Below are positions 15,047-24,891 of a DNA stretch of 47,771 nucleotides, piece by piece. The position numbers and the translations under genes were made by a program. Within the stretch, counting starts at the first letter, position 1; every line of letters begins with the position of its first letter. Source of the stretch: CALIZF01 sp046292445 (GTDB lineage Bacteria > Pseudomonadota > Alphaproteobacteria > Rhodobacterales > Rhodobacteraceae); NCBI GenBank assembly GCA_046292445.1, contig JBKBQT010000025.1, positions 1 to 47,771 on the forward strand, in the 5' to 3' direction. The notes under the pieces were generated by a model. That model worked only from the letters and a program-made list of their open reading frames with translations, ran no database searches and was not told where the DNA came from.

Positions 15047-15940
15047 TCACAAGCCTGCAACATCGGGCGCCATCGCCTCGGCCCGTGCCGCCTCCCAGGC
15101 CAGCATCGCCCGCTTGACCGGCAGACCCCAGTGATAGCCCCCCAGCGCACCCGACTTGCGCAGGGCACGGTGGCAGGGGATGAGAAAGGCGACCGGATTG
15201 CGCCCCACCGCCGTCCCGACCGCCCGCGCCGCCTGCGGTGCACCCGCCGCAGCGGCAACATCGGAATAGCTCGCCACCCGCCCCGAGGGAATGCGGAGAA
15301 GCGCCTCCCAGACCTTGATCTGGAACGGCGCCCCGATCAGGTGGAGCGATACGCCGCCCCTGCCCCTGTCGTCCTCACCTCTCGAGCCCCCGCCCCCGAA
15401 CGCCGCCGTTACCAGCGGCGCAACCGCGGCGGCATCGGCGACATACGCCGCCCGCGGCCAGCGCGCCCGCAGATCCGCCGCTGCCTCGGCCACACCTGTC
15501 TCGGCGGCAAAGCCCAGCCCGCACAGCCCCCGCCCCGTCGTCATCGCCACCGCCGGTCCGAAGGGCGTATCGACCACCCCCCAGCGGATCGTCAGGCCCG
15601 CCCCCCCGGCGGCGTATTCGCCGGGCGTCATCGCCTCCCACCGCAGCATCGCGTCGTGGAGGCGCCCCGCCCCCGACAGGCCCGCCCCGATTGCCGCCTC
15701 GAACACCGGAACGCGCGCAGCAAGCATCCGCCGCGCCTGATCGAGCGCCAGATACTGCTGATACCGCTTCGGACTGACCCCGACCCAGGCCGAAAAGGTG
15801 CGCTGGAAATGCGCCGCGCTCATGCCCATCCGGGCGGCCAGCGCATCGAGCCCGAGGCCCGGCCCCTCGGCATCGAGGATCGCGAGTGCCCGCGCCATGA
15901 CGCCATAATGATAGGCCCCCTCGCCGCCGCCATCCGCCAT
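15047..15940 (-). CDS. AraC-type regulator / O6-methylguanine-DNA methyltransferase fusion
   Basis: The 297-residue protein joins an AraC-type helix-turn-helix domain (about 13-110, with LAARMGMSAAHFQRTFSAWVGVSPKRYQQYLALDQARRML) to a methylated-DNA--protein-cysteine methyltransferase domain (about 200-290). The acceptor motif PCHR is present with Cys256, and GRVASYSDVAAAAG and GGYHWGLPVKRAMLAWE follow the Ogt/Ada pattern. It resembles Ada without its N-terminal zinc phosphotriester domain, so it repairs O6-alkylguanine and may regulate transcription. It is divergent from nth, another DNA repair gene. An internal ATG at 15898 is a weaker start. Confidence 0.9.
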   Translation of the reverse strand: MADGGGEGAYHYGVMARALAILDAEGPGLGLDALAARMGMSAAHFQRTFSAWVGVSPKRYQQYLALDQARRMLAARVPVFEAAIGAGLSGAGRLHDAMLRWEAMTPGEYAAGGAGLTIRWGVVDTPFGPAVAMTTGRGLCGLGFAAETGVAEAAADLRARWPRAAYVADAAAVAPLVTAAFGGGGSRGEDDRGRGGVSLHLIGAPFQIKVWEALLRIPSGRVASYSDVAAAAGAPQAARAVGTAVGRNPVAFLIPCHRALRKSGALGGYHWGLPVKRAMLAWEAARAEAMAPDVAGL

Positions 15941-15970
15941 GCCCTGTGCCCCCTTCCCAAGCCCGAGACT

Positions 15971-16000
15971 ATCCCGCGGGGTTCCGGGGCTGCGAACCCC
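15971..16000. repeat. Degenerate copy of the dispersed repeat
   Basis: ATCCCGCGGGG at 15971-15981 is shared exactly with the copy near 39.57 kb, and GGGGTTC / GAACCCC (15978-15984 and 15994-16000) form a 7-bp hairpin. It lies between the divergent methyltransferase and nth genes. Family membership is weak because the CTTCA...CAAATA part is not preserved. Confidence 0.35.
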
Positions 16001-16106
16001 CCGGCGGCCACCGCAGGCGCCACAGCCTGTCTACGCGCCGCACGCAACCCGCGCGACCCGGAACCTGCGCCTTGTTCCCGCCGCCACGGCAAGGCATACC
16101 GCGCCC

Positions 16107-16751
16107 ATGCCCGTGCAAGCCGACTTTCATACGATCGACGCGATCTTCGCCCGCCTCCAGGCGGCCAACCCCGAACCGAAGGGCGAGCTCGAGCATGTGA
16201 ACCCCTTCACCCTCCTCGTCGCAGTCGCCCTCTCGGCCCAGGCGACCGATGTCGGTGTGAACAAGGCCACCCGCCCGCTCTTCGCCATTGCCGACACGCC
16301 CGAACGGATGGTCGCGCTGGGCGAGGAGGGGCTCATCCACTACATCCGCACCATCGGCCTCTACCGCAACAAGGCGCGCAACGTCATACGGCTCAGCCAG
16401 ATGCTGATCGACCGCTTCGGCGGCGAGGTGCCCGATTCGCGCGCCGCCCTCACCGCGCTGCCGGGGGTCGGGCGCAAGACGGCCAATGTCGTGCTGCAGA
16501 TGGCCTTCGGCCTGCCGGCGCAGGCAGTCGATACCCATGTCTTCCGCGTTGCGAACCGCACCGGCATCGCGCCGGGCCGCGACGAGGCCGCCGTCGAGCG
16601 CGCGCTCGAAGACCATGTCCCCGCCCGCTACCTGCCGCATTCGCACCACTGGCTCATCCTCCACGGCCGCTATATCTGCACCGCGCGCAAGCCCCGCTGC
16701 CCCGATTGCCCCATCGCCGATCTCTGTGCCTACGAGGAAAAGACCGCATGA
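16107..16751 (+). CDS. nth: Endonuclease III
   Basis: Nth is a bifunctional DNA glycosylase/AP lyase that removes oxidised pyrimidines in base excision repair. The 214-residue protein has the helix-hairpin-helix LPGVGRKTANVV with catalytic Lys124, Asp142 in VDTHVFRV, and a C-terminal [4Fe-4S] ligand set C-x6-C-x2-C-x5-C (Cys191, 198, 201, 207). Length matches the E. coli enzyme. The ATG at 16107 precedes the family N-terminus; earlier codons in the frame run through repeat-like sequence. Its stop overlaps the kinase start as ATGA, so the two genes are probably coupled. Confidence 0.96.
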   Translation: MPVQADFHTIDAIFARLQAANPEPKGELEHVNPFTLLVAVALSAQATDVGVNKATRPLFAIADTPERMVALGEEGLIHYIRTIGLYRNKARNVIRLSQMLIDRFGGEVPDSRAALTALPGVGRKTANVVLQMAFGLPAQAVDTHVFRVANRTGIAPGRDEAAVERALEDHVPARYLPHSHHWLILHGRYICTARKPRCPDCPIADLCAYEEKTA

Positions 16752-17734
16752 AACGCTATCAGGTTGTCGGCATCGGCAACGCCATCGTCGATGTGCTGAC
16801 CCAGACCGACGATGCGGTTCTGGGCCGGCTGGGGATCACCAAGGGCGTGATGCAGCTGATCGAGCGCGAGCGCGCCGATACGCTCTATGCCGCCATGACC
16901 GCGCGGACCGAGGCGCCGGGCGGCTCGGTCGCCAATACCATCGCGGGCTGCGGTGCGCTCGGCCTGTCGACGGCCTTCATCGGCCGCGTGCGCGACGATG
17001 CGCTCGGCCGCTTCTACGCCGCCGCGATGGCCGCGGAAGGGACCGCCTTCGTCAATCCGCCCGTTCCGGACGGCGACCTGCCGACCTCGCGCTCGATGAT
17101 CTTCGTCACCCCGGACGGCGAGCGGTCGATGAACACCTATCTCGGCATTTCCGCGGAACTCGGACCGGCGGATGTGGCCGAAGCGGTCGCGGGCGAAGCG
17201 GCGATCCTCTTTCTCGAGGGCTATCTCTTCGACAAGCATCGGGGCAAGGAGGCATTCCTCAAGGCCGCCCGCACCTGCCGCCGCGGGGGCGGCATGGCCG
17301 GCATCGCGCTCAGTGATCCGTTCTGCGTCAACCGCCACCGGGACGACTTCCGCCGCCTCGTGCGCGAACTCGACTACGTCATCGGCAATATCCACGAATG
17401 GACGGCACTCTACGAGACGGGCGACATCGAGGCCGCCCTGACGCGGGCCGCCGAGGACTGCCCGCTGATCGTCTGCACGAGGTCGGGCGCCGACGTGATC
17501 CTGATCCGCGGCAGCGAGCGCGTCGAGGTCCCCGTCCACCGTGTCGTGCCGGTCGATGCGACCGGCGCGGGCGATCAATTCGCGGCCGGCTTTCTCTACG
17601 GCCTCGCCACGGGGCAGACCCTTCGCACCGCCGGCCAGATGGGATGCATCGCCGCGAGCGAGGTCATCGGCCATGTCGGCGCCCGCCCCGAAGGCGATGT
17701 CCGCGCGCTCTTCGCGCGCGCCGGCCTCACCTGA
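16748..17734 (+). CDS. PfkB-family sugar/nucleoside kinase (adenosine kinase type)
   Basis: The 328-residue kinase begins KRYQVVGIGNAIVDVL and has PGGSVANTIAGCGALG, where substrate hydroxyls bind. The C-terminal PfkB signature VDATGAGDQFAAGFLYGL carries the catalytic base Asp276. Proteins of this subgroup in alphaproteobacteria are annotated as adenosine kinase, phosphorylating adenosine to AMP with ATP, but ribokinase-like specificity is also possible. It overlaps nth by four bases. The large inverted repeat begins 75 bases after its stop. Confidence 0.88.
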   Translation: MKRYQVVGIGNAIVDVLTQTDDAVLGRLGITKGVMQLIERERADTLYAAMTARTEAPGGSVANTIAGCGALGLSTAFIGRVRDDALGRFYAAAMAAEGTAFVNPPVPDGDLPTSRSMIFVTPDGERSMNTYLGISAELGPADVAEAVAGEAAILFLEGYLFDKHRGKEAFLKAARTCRRGGGMAGIALSDPFCVNRHRDDFRRLVRELDYVIGNIHEWTALYETGDIEAALTRAAEDCPLIVCTRSGADVILIRGSERVEVPVHRVVPVDATGAGDQFAAGFLYGLATGQTLRTAGQMGCIAASEVIGHVGARPEGDVRALFARAGLT

Positions 17735-17808
17735 CCCGCAATTGGTCGCGGCGGCGCTCGCAACGAGGCAGGATCCCGGCTTCAACTGTGGTTCGTCTTC
17801 GCCACAAA

Positions 17809-17974
17809 CGGGATCGCGCGCGGCGCCGTGCGCCTCCGGCGGGGATATTTGGACCAGCCTGAATGCGCACCTGCGGCAAAATGTCCGGCGGCGCAGAGAG
17901 GCTGCGGGCGCCCGTCACCTTCAGGCTGGCAAAAATATCCCCGCCGGAGGCGCACGGCGCCGCGCGCGATCCCG
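17809..17974. repeat. Large inverted repeat made of two copies of the dispersed element
   Basis: Bases 17809-17863 and 17920-17974 are inverted copies, 55 bases each, with three mismatches, around a 56-base centre. Each arm contains the family core (GGGGATATTTGG...CAGCCTGAA, and its complement) plus a long GC-rich stretch. The structure lies between the convergent kinase and helicase genes, so it is well placed to be a bidirectional terminator or mRNA 3' protector. The mismatches cluster next to the AAATAT core. Confidence 0.85.
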
Positions 17975-18022
17975 CTGGGGCTTTGGCCTTGACTGGCGCA
18001 GGGCCGCGGCGATGAAACCCGA

Positions 18023-20461
18023 TCAGCCGCGTCGGGGGCCGGGGCGCGGGCCGGGCTTGGTCGTGCGGCTCGCGCCGCCGGGGCGTTTGCGCAGCGACTG
18101 CGACGGATCCGTGGGATCGGGCGGCGGCGGTTTGGGCGCGCGCGGGGAAAAGGGCTTGGCGCGCATCGGCTTGGCCTCGGGCCCGACGCCATCGCCGCGC
18201 AGGGTCTGACGGCGCGGATCGTCCTTCGACCAGCGGCCCTTTTTCGGCGGTGCGCCCGATGCGGGTCCCGTCTCGGGGTTTCGCGGGCGCTCGGGCGAGG
18301 CGGCCGGTCTTGGGCCGCGGTCGGCACGGGCGGAGCCGGGACGCTGCGGGCCATCCTGCTGGGCCGCCCGCGGGGGGCGAGGCCTGTCGCTGCCGGGCAC
18401 GCGGGCGGATCGCGGCGGTCGGTCTCCGGGCCGACCCGTGTCGGGTTTGCGGGGGCGTTCGTCGGCATCGCTGCGCGCGGCATGCGGCTTGCGTTCGGCA
18501 GCCGCCGCACGGGTCGGGTAGGGTTTGCGCGCCCGATCATCGCGATCTGCATCGGCGCCTGCGCGCGCGGGCCGCGCATCGCCATGCCCCTGCGGACGGC
18601 GGGGGGAGGGGGTAGCGGCGGGATCGGCCTTGCGGGCATAGGGCGCGCGCGGGGTGTCCGCGGCGGCAGAGCGCGGCGCGGGGGTCTTGCGCGGGCCGGC
18701 AGTTGCGCCAACCGGCCGGTCGTCGGCGCTGCGGGAGCGCGGGCGCCCTGCGGCGGCGGCATCGCCGTCGCCCCCGAGCGGCGACCAGGTCGGGCCTTGC
18801 GGGCGGTCGGCGGCGCGGGGCAGCGGGCCGGACCGGGCGGGCGCGGCCGCCCGCGGCGGGCGGGCGGTCAGATCGGGCTCGCCGGCGAGACGGGTGAGCA
18901 CCAGCCCCTCCTCGAGCGCCATGCCCGCGCCCAGACCGGCCTCGAGCCGCGCGGCCGCCGCCTCGGCGATCTGGACGTAGCTGCGATCGGCCTGCACCCG
19001 GATCGCGCCGATCGCGAGGCGGGTGATCCCGCCGGCGTCGCAGAGCTTGGGCAGCAGCCAGCGCGCCTCGACCCGCCGGTCGTGGCCGGCCGACAGCGTA
19101 TACCACACCGCCGGGCCGAACTCGGCCCGCTCGCGCACCGGGGCGGGGGTGTCGGCGGAGACCGGCGCTTCATGCAGCTCCTCGGGCGCCGCGCGCCCCG
19201 CGCGCCACAGCCGCAGGACGGCCGCTGCCAGCGCCTCCTCGCCGAATGAGGCCAGCCGCGCGACCATCGCCGCCTCGTCCTCGGTCGGCGGTTCGGCCAG
19301 CGCGTCATGCGCCATCAGCCGCTCGTCGTCGGCCGCCTGCACCTCGTCGGCCGAGGGCGGCTTGCCCCATTCCGCCGTCACCTTGGCGCCCTGCAGGATG
19401 CGCTGCGCCTTGCGGAAATCGGAGGGTGTCACGATCAGCACCGCCTGCCCCTTGGCCCCTGCCCGCCCGGTCCGGCCCGAGCGGTGGAGCAGCGTTTCCG
19501 AATTGGTCGGCAGGTCGAAATGCACCACCAGTTCCAGCCCCGGCAGGTCGATCCCCCGCGCCGCCACATCGGTCGCCACGCAGACCCGCGCCCGCCCGTC
19601 GCGCAAGGATTGCAGCGCATGGGTGCGTTCGGCCTGGCTGAGCTCACCCGACAGCGCCACGACCGACAGCCCGCGGTTGGCCATCCGCGCCATCAGGTGG
19701 CTGACCCCCGCCCGGGTCTTGGCGAACACGATCGCCACCCGCGGCTCCATGAGGCGCAGCAGGTTCAGGACGGCGTTTTCCTTGTCCTTCGCCCCGACCG
19801 ACAGGGCGCGGTAAGTGATGTCCACATGCTGGCGCGCCTCGCCCTGCGCGACGATGCGCAGCGCATCGCGCTGGAACGTGCCCGCCAGCGCCTCGATCGC
19901 CTTCGGAACGGTGGCCGAGAACATCAGCGTGCGCCTGGCGGATGGCGCGGCGCCGAGGATGAATTCCAGATCCTCGGCAAAGCCGAGGTCGAGCATCTCG
20001 TCCGCCTCGTCCAGCACCGCCGCCTTGAGCACCGTGAGGTCGAGCGAGCCGCGCTCGATATGGTCGCGCAGGCGCCCCGGCGTGCCGACGACCACTGCCG
20101 CGCCGCGTTCGAGCGCCCGCCGCTCGGTGCGCCAGTCCATCCCGCCGACGCAGGATGCGACCTGCGCGCCGGTCCCGGCATAGAGCCATTCGAACTCGCG
20201 CCGCACCTGCAGCGCAAGCTCCCGCGTGGGCGCGACGATCAGCGCCGCAGGGGCGGTCGCGAGGGGCAGCCCGTCGCCGATCAGATCCGGCGCGATGGCA
20301 AGGCCGAAGGCGACCGTCTTGCCCGAACCGGTCTGCGCCGACACGAGGAGGTCTCGCCCCCGCGCCTCGGGGGCAAGGACGGCCTCTTGCACGGGCGTCA
20401 GGGTGGTATAGCCGCGCGCGGCAAGGGCCTGCGCCAGCGGCGCAGCGATGGTATCGATCAT
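18023..20461 (-). CDS. DEAD-box RNA helicase with long disordered tail
   Basis: An 812-residue ATP-dependent RNA helicase. Motif I is SAQTGSGKT (41-49), motif II DEAD (151-154), motif III SAT (182-184) and motif VI HRSGRTGRAG (326-335). A DbpA-like RNA-binding domain follows at about 460-535 (VWYTLSAGHDRRVEARWLLPKL). The last 260 or so residues are a low-complexity tail rich in Arg, Pro, Ala, Asp and Lys. DeaD/CsdA-like proteins remodel rRNA and mRNA, often at low temperature. ATG 20461 begins the family sequence (MIDTIAAPLAQALAARGYTTLTPVQEAV). The tail may bind RNA or aid condensation; that is inference. Confidence 0.93.
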   Translation of the reverse strand: MIDTIAAPLAQALAARGYTTLTPVQEAVLAPEARGRDLLVSAQTGSGKTVAFGLAIAPDLIGDGLPLATAPAALIVAPTRELALQVRREFEWLYAGTGAQVASCVGGMDWRTERRALERGAAVVVGTPGRLRDHIERGSLDLTVLKAAVLDEADEMLDLGFAEDLEFILGAAPSARRTLMFSATVPKAIEALAGTFQRDALRIVAQGEARQHVDITYRALSVGAKDKENAVLNLLRLMEPRVAIVFAKTRAGVSHLMARMANRGLSVVALSGELSQAERTHALQSLRDGRARVCVATDVAARGIDLPGLELVVHFDLPTNSETLLHRSGRTGRAGAKGQAVLIVTPSDFRKAQRILQGAKVTAEWGKPPSADEVQAADDERLMAHDALAEPPTEDEAAMVARLASFGEEALAAAVLRLWRAGRAAPEELHEAPVSADTPAPVRERAEFGPAVWYTLSAGHDRRVEARWLLPKLCDAGGITRLAIGAIRVQADRSYVQIAEAAAARLEAGLGAGMALEEGLVLTRLAGEPDLTARPPRAAAPARSGPLPRAADRPQGPTWSPLGGDGDAAAAGRPRSRSADDRPVGATAGPRKTPAPRSAAADTPRAPYARKADPAATPSPRRPQGHGDARPARAGADADRDDRARKPYPTRAAAAERKPHAARSDADERPRKPDTGRPGDRPPRSARVPGSDRPRPPRAAQQDGPQRPGSARADRGPRPAASPERPRNPETGPASGAPPKKGRWSKDDPRRQTLRGDGVGPEAKPMRAKPFSPRAPKPPPPDPTDPSQSLRKRPGGASRTTKPGPRPGPRRG

Positions 20462-20637
20462 GGTCCCGGTCCCATGGGCGCTTGGCGCCCGTGGCCCCGG
20501 CCCCGTGCCGGGGTGCTGGACAAGATGCACCCGAAGCGTGCTCCATACGCGCAGCGGCTGGCCATGTCGAGCGGGAACGTCCTTTTCCCACGACGCGGCA
20601 CTGTCCTACCAGCCGGCCCTGAGCGCCATCCTCGCCG

Positions 20638-22185
20638 CTACTCCCGCGCCGCCAGCGTCAACGGCGCGGGCCGCGCCGGCAGATCGTCAACCCCAAGGAC
20701 CGCCTGCGGCCGTGCCAGACGATAGCGGGTCACCCAGACCAGACGCTCCTCTGCCCGGGTGATCGCGACATAGGCGAGCCGCTTCCAGAGCGGAACCCCC
20801 GCTTCCTCGCGCCCCGCCTGGGCGGCGGCGTAGAGGTCGGGGGCGAACACCTGGACCGCGGGCCATTGGCTGCCCTGCGCCTTGTGGATCGTCACCGCAG
20901 CGCCATGCAGGAAGGCCGCGCCCATCGTGGCGGCGGTGATGATGGCCGGATCGGCCTCGTCGGGTTTTTCGATCTTGATGATCGCGGCGACCGATACCTG
21001 CGGCTCTTCCGCGCCCACGACATGGACGCGGGCAAAGCCGCTGCCCCGCCCCTCGCCCAGATAGATCGCCTGCGCCCCCTTGATGAGGCCCCGCGCCTCG
21101 AGGTCGATCCGCCGCTTGCGATGCTTGAGCGGCAGTTCGAGCCCGTCGCAGATCAGCGGCTCGCCCGGCAAGAGCGCCGCATCGGGCGCGCCATGCGCCG
21201 CGCGGAACGCCGCGATCAGGCGGATCCGCGTCGCATTGCGCCACACGAGGACCGGGGCGCGGGCCATGGCATCGGCATCCACCCGTTCGGCGATCTCGAC
21301 CCGCGGATCGCGGGCCGCCGCCGCCTCGACCATCCGCTCGAACCGCTCGAAGCGAAGCGCCGGGTCGGCGAGCGCATGGGCCAGGTCGAGGATCGGGTTG
21401 CCCTCGGCCTGCCGGTGGATCCGGTCGAGCGTCAGGCGCCGCGCGGGCGGCAGCGTGTCGAACACCATCGCGCCCGACTGGCCCACCGGGGCCAGTTGCG
21501 CGGGGTCGCCGAAGAGCACGAGGGTCGGGAAGATCTCCTTCAGATCCGCGAACTGCCGGTCGTCGAGCATCGAGGATTCGTCGACGAAGCCGACATCCAG
21601 CGGCTCTTCCCGCCGCTTCCAGCCCTTGATGAAATCCGACCCGCGCAGCCCCGCCGCCGCCAGCGCGCCGGGCACCGAGGCAAGGCCGTCATAGAACGCC
21701 CGCGCCCGGTCCAGCGCCGCCTCGCTCAGCCCCTCGATCCCGAGGCCCTCGACGGGCGGGCGCGTGCCGTTGCCCGCGAGCCATTCGGCGATGCGTTCGT
21801 ATTCGGGGGCGTAGATCGGGGTGTAGAGGATGCGGTGGATCGTCGTCGCCGGCACGCCGCGCTGGCGCAGGACCGAGGCCGCCTTGTTGGTCGGGGCAAG
21901 CACGGCGAGCGTGCGGCGGTCCTTGCGCCGGCGGCCCTCGTAGTCGCCCGATACAAGCTCCACCCCCGCCCCGACCATCGCCTTGACCAGCGCGGCGAGC
22001 AGCATCGTCTTGCCCGATCCCGCGCGCCCGACCACGGCCAGCACACCGCCGGGCGCATCCCTGTCCGCCGGCGCCAGCATGCCGCCCGCAAGGTCGATCC
22101 CCGAAGCCTGCAGGAGCGCCGCGACACGGTCGTGCGCCTCGGCCTGATCGGCGGAAAACGAAAGGGCAGGCATCGGGGCGGACAT
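20638..22185 (-). CDS. SF1 DNA helicase (Dda/RecD-like)
   Basis: The 515-residue ATPase has Walker A VGRAGSGKT (52-60), then LAPTNKAASVLRQRG (motif Ia), VDESSMLD (motif II), FGDPAQLAPVG (motif III), and C-terminal TIHKAQGSQWPAV and YVAITRAEERLVWVTRY (motifs V and VI). This order matches the phage T4 Dda / RecD2-like group of 5'-3' DNA helicases. It has no nuclease domain, and no recB or recC lies nearby, so it is a stand-alone helicase. It is on the same strand as the 50-codon gene just upstream, with 42 bases between. Confidence 0.9.
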   Translation of the reverse strand: MSAPMPALSFSADQAEAHDRVAALLQASGIDLAGGMLAPADRDAPGGVLAVVGRAGSGKTMLLAALVKAMVGAGVELVSGDYEGRRRKDRRTLAVLAPTNKAASVLRQRGVPATTIHRILYTPIYAPEYERIAEWLAGNGTRPPVEGLGIEGLSEAALDRARAFYDGLASVPGALAAAGLRGSDFIKGWKRREEPLDVGFVDESSMLDDRQFADLKEIFPTLVLFGDPAQLAPVGQSGAMVFDTLPPARRLTLDRIHRQAEGNPILDLAHALADPALRFERFERMVEAAAARDPRVEIAERVDADAMARAPVLVWRNATRIRLIAAFRAAHGAPDAALLPGEPLICDGLELPLKHRKRRIDLEARGLIKGAQAIYLGEGRGSGFARVHVVGAEEPQVSVAAIIKIEKPDEADPAIITAATMGAAFLHGAAVTIHKAQGSQWPAVQVFAPDLYAAAQAGREEAGVPLWKRLAYVAITRAEERLVWVTRYRLARPQAVLGVDDLPARPAPLTLAARE

Positions 22186-22227
22186 CGCGGCAATCCTAAC
22201 GCCGCCGCACCGCCGGCGCCAGAAGGC

Positions 22228-22380
22228 TCAGCCCTCGCCGGTCTCACGCATCCGGGCGGCGATCTCGGCGCGGGCGATCTCCAGCGTCCGGTCGATCTGT
22301 TCGGCCAGCGCCTCCATGCCGTTGAGCTTGGCATAGGCGCGCATGTCGGTCAGGACGTCGATGATCCAGTCGTGCGGCAC
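22228..22380 (-). CDS. Small conserved 50-residue protein
   Basis: A GTG at 22380 opens a 50-codon gene starting MPHDWIIDVLTDMRAYA and ending in a TGA at 22230-22228. The sequence is amphipathic and helical, with no cysteines or membrane segment. Its start (PHDWI, then VL-x-D-x-x-x-YA) and DRTLEIARAEIAAR recall short hypothetical proteins I have seen annotated in Rhodobacterales. GCAGGG lies about seven bases upstream. It precedes the Dda-like helicase on the same strand by 42 bases and may be co-transcribed with it. No function is known. Confidence 0.65.
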   Translation of the reverse strand: MPHDWIIDVLTDMRAYAKLNGMEALAEQIDRTLEIARAEIAARMRETGEG

Positions 22381-22437
22381 GGGGAACCCTGCTGGTAAAC
22401 AGAGTTTAACCCTATCATGGCGCAGATGCGGCGATTA

Positions 22438-22476
22438 CCCGCCGCAACGCGGAAACACCGTTTCCACAGCGGCGGG
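22438..22476 (-). terminator. Compound hairpin after ccr
   Basis: CCCGCCGC (22438-22445) pairs with GCGGCGGG (22469-22476), enclosing a second stem GGAAAC / GTTTCC (22451-22456 and 22460-22465). It starts 19 bases after the ccr stop on the minus strand and has no U-rich tail. It could terminate or stabilise the ccr transcript ahead of the small gene. Confidence 0.5.
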
Positions 22477-22494
22477 CGAGTCCTTGCCGACGCA

Positions 22495-23787
<1,293 letters not shown>

Positions 23788-23864
23788 GGGAAACTCCTTG
23801 CCGAAGGCTATGCTGCGGCGCAGAATCGCCGCGTCTGCCGGGTTGGATACAGACGGCCCCGCAA

Positions 23865-23873
23865 CATTGCAAT
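23865..23873 (-). promoter_or_regulatory. TTGCAATG motif upstream of ccr
   Basis: Read toward ccr, TTGCAATG occupies 23872-23865, inside the palindrome ATTGCAAT (23866-23873), about 78 bases before the start codon. The same eight bases occur before ecm at 24892-24899. A common regulator of the pathway is possible; short-chain acyl-CoA regulators of related bacteria are reported to use TTTGCAAA-type sites. Confidence 0.3.
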
Positions 23874-23938
23874 AGTCCGCCGACGCTCCGCGCAACATTC
23901 TGTCGCGCGCGCCGGTCGCATGGCCGATCAGCTTGCGG

Positions 23939-24805
23939 TCAGCGCCACCATTCGGTCGTGTCGTAAAGCGGGCCCGGCGCCTCGAACAGCTTGTCGTATT
24001 TGCACAGGACCGGCGCATCGCCCAGCGGCTGCGACACGCCGCCCCGGAACGCCCATTCCCCCCGTGTCGTGGCATCCGCCCGCACGTAGGAACTGATCGC
24101 AAAGGCGCGGTCATGCGCCGAGGTGTTATGGGCCGAGCCATGCACCGTCAGCAGGCCCCAGACCGCAAGGTCGCCCGGCTGCATCTCCAGCGCGACGATG
24201 TCCGAAGGGTTGATGCCGACGGCGCGCAATTCATCCTCGGCGGTCGCGCCCTTCATGATCGATCCGTCGTCCGACAGGCCGAGATAGCCGCGCCGATGGC
24301 TCCCCGGCACGACCTGAAGGCACCCGTTCTCGCGTGTCGCCCGGTCGATGGCGAGGCCGGTCGTCACGGTCGCCTCGGCCACCTGCGCCGCCTCGCCCTT
24401 GTCGCGGAACCTCAGGTCCTGATGAAAGCGATAGCCCGACAGCCGCGCGCCCGGCGGTTTCCAGTGGATCTGCTGGGCGATCTGGCGGATGTCGGGGCCG
24501 AGAAGGCCGCCGAGCAGGGCGTAGTATCCGGGGCTGCGCCGCAACCGCTCGAATGTCTCGGATACCCACGCGATCCAGTAGGCCTGCACCATGTAGCGTG
24601 CGCCGAAGGCCGATTCGGGCAGGATTTCGTAGCACAGGTTGCCATGCCGGTATGTCGCGTGATGGGTCAGCCCCTCGGCATAGATGCGCCGCGTCTCGGC
24701 CTGGACCTCTGCGACCTCATCAGGGTCGAGGAAGCCGCGTATGACGGCATAGCCCTCTTCCCGATACTGCTCCTGCGCCGCCCGCGCCGCACGTTCGCTG
24801 AGCAT
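23939..24805 (-). CDS. Phytanoyl-CoA dioxygenase-family protein
   Basis: This 288-residue protein looks like a non-haem Fe(II)/2-oxoglutarate dioxygenase of the PhyH family. The metal triad is visible: His128 and Asp130 in YRFHQDL, and His222 in LTVHGSAHN. An arginine at 233 (HDRAFAISSY) suits 2-oxoglutarate binding. Family members hydroxylate acyl-CoAs, ectoine-like or other small substrates. The ATG at 24805 follows GGGGGAAAG. It lies 151 bases upstream of ccr on the same strand and is divergent from ecm, so it may belong to the acyl-CoA cluster. The substrate cannot be inferred. The very long frame reading past its start is antisense to ecm. Confidence 0.88.
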   Translation of the reverse strand: MLSERAARAAQEQYREEGYAVIRGFLDPDEVAEVQAETRRIYAEGLTHHATYRHGNLCYEILPESAFGARYMVQAYWIAWVSETFERLRRSPGYYALLGGLLGPDIRQIAQQIHWKPPGARLSGYRFHQDLRFRDKGEAAQVAEATVTTGLAIDRATRENGCLQVVPGSHRRGYLGLSDDGSIMKGATAEDELRAVGINPSDIVALEMQPGDLAVWGLLTVHGSAHNTSAHDRAFAISSYVRADATTRGEWAFRGGVSQPLGDAPVLCKYDKLFEAPGPLYDTTEWWR

Positions 24806-24891
24806 GGCTTTCCCCCCTGCCTGACCACCCGATGCTAGCAGACAGGCGCCGGCGTTGCACAGGCGCAACGGCCAAGCTTGCCGCGAACGTC

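Noticed and set aside
14594..17734. A 1046-codon plus-strand open frame
   Set aside because: Its first two thirds are antisense to the OmpA and methyltransferase genes and out of frame with nth; only the end is the real kinase gene.
18300..18900. Dense G/C palindromes that might be regulatory structure
   Set aside because: They lie inside the low-complexity Arg/Pro coding tail of the DEAD-box helicase, where biased codons explain them.
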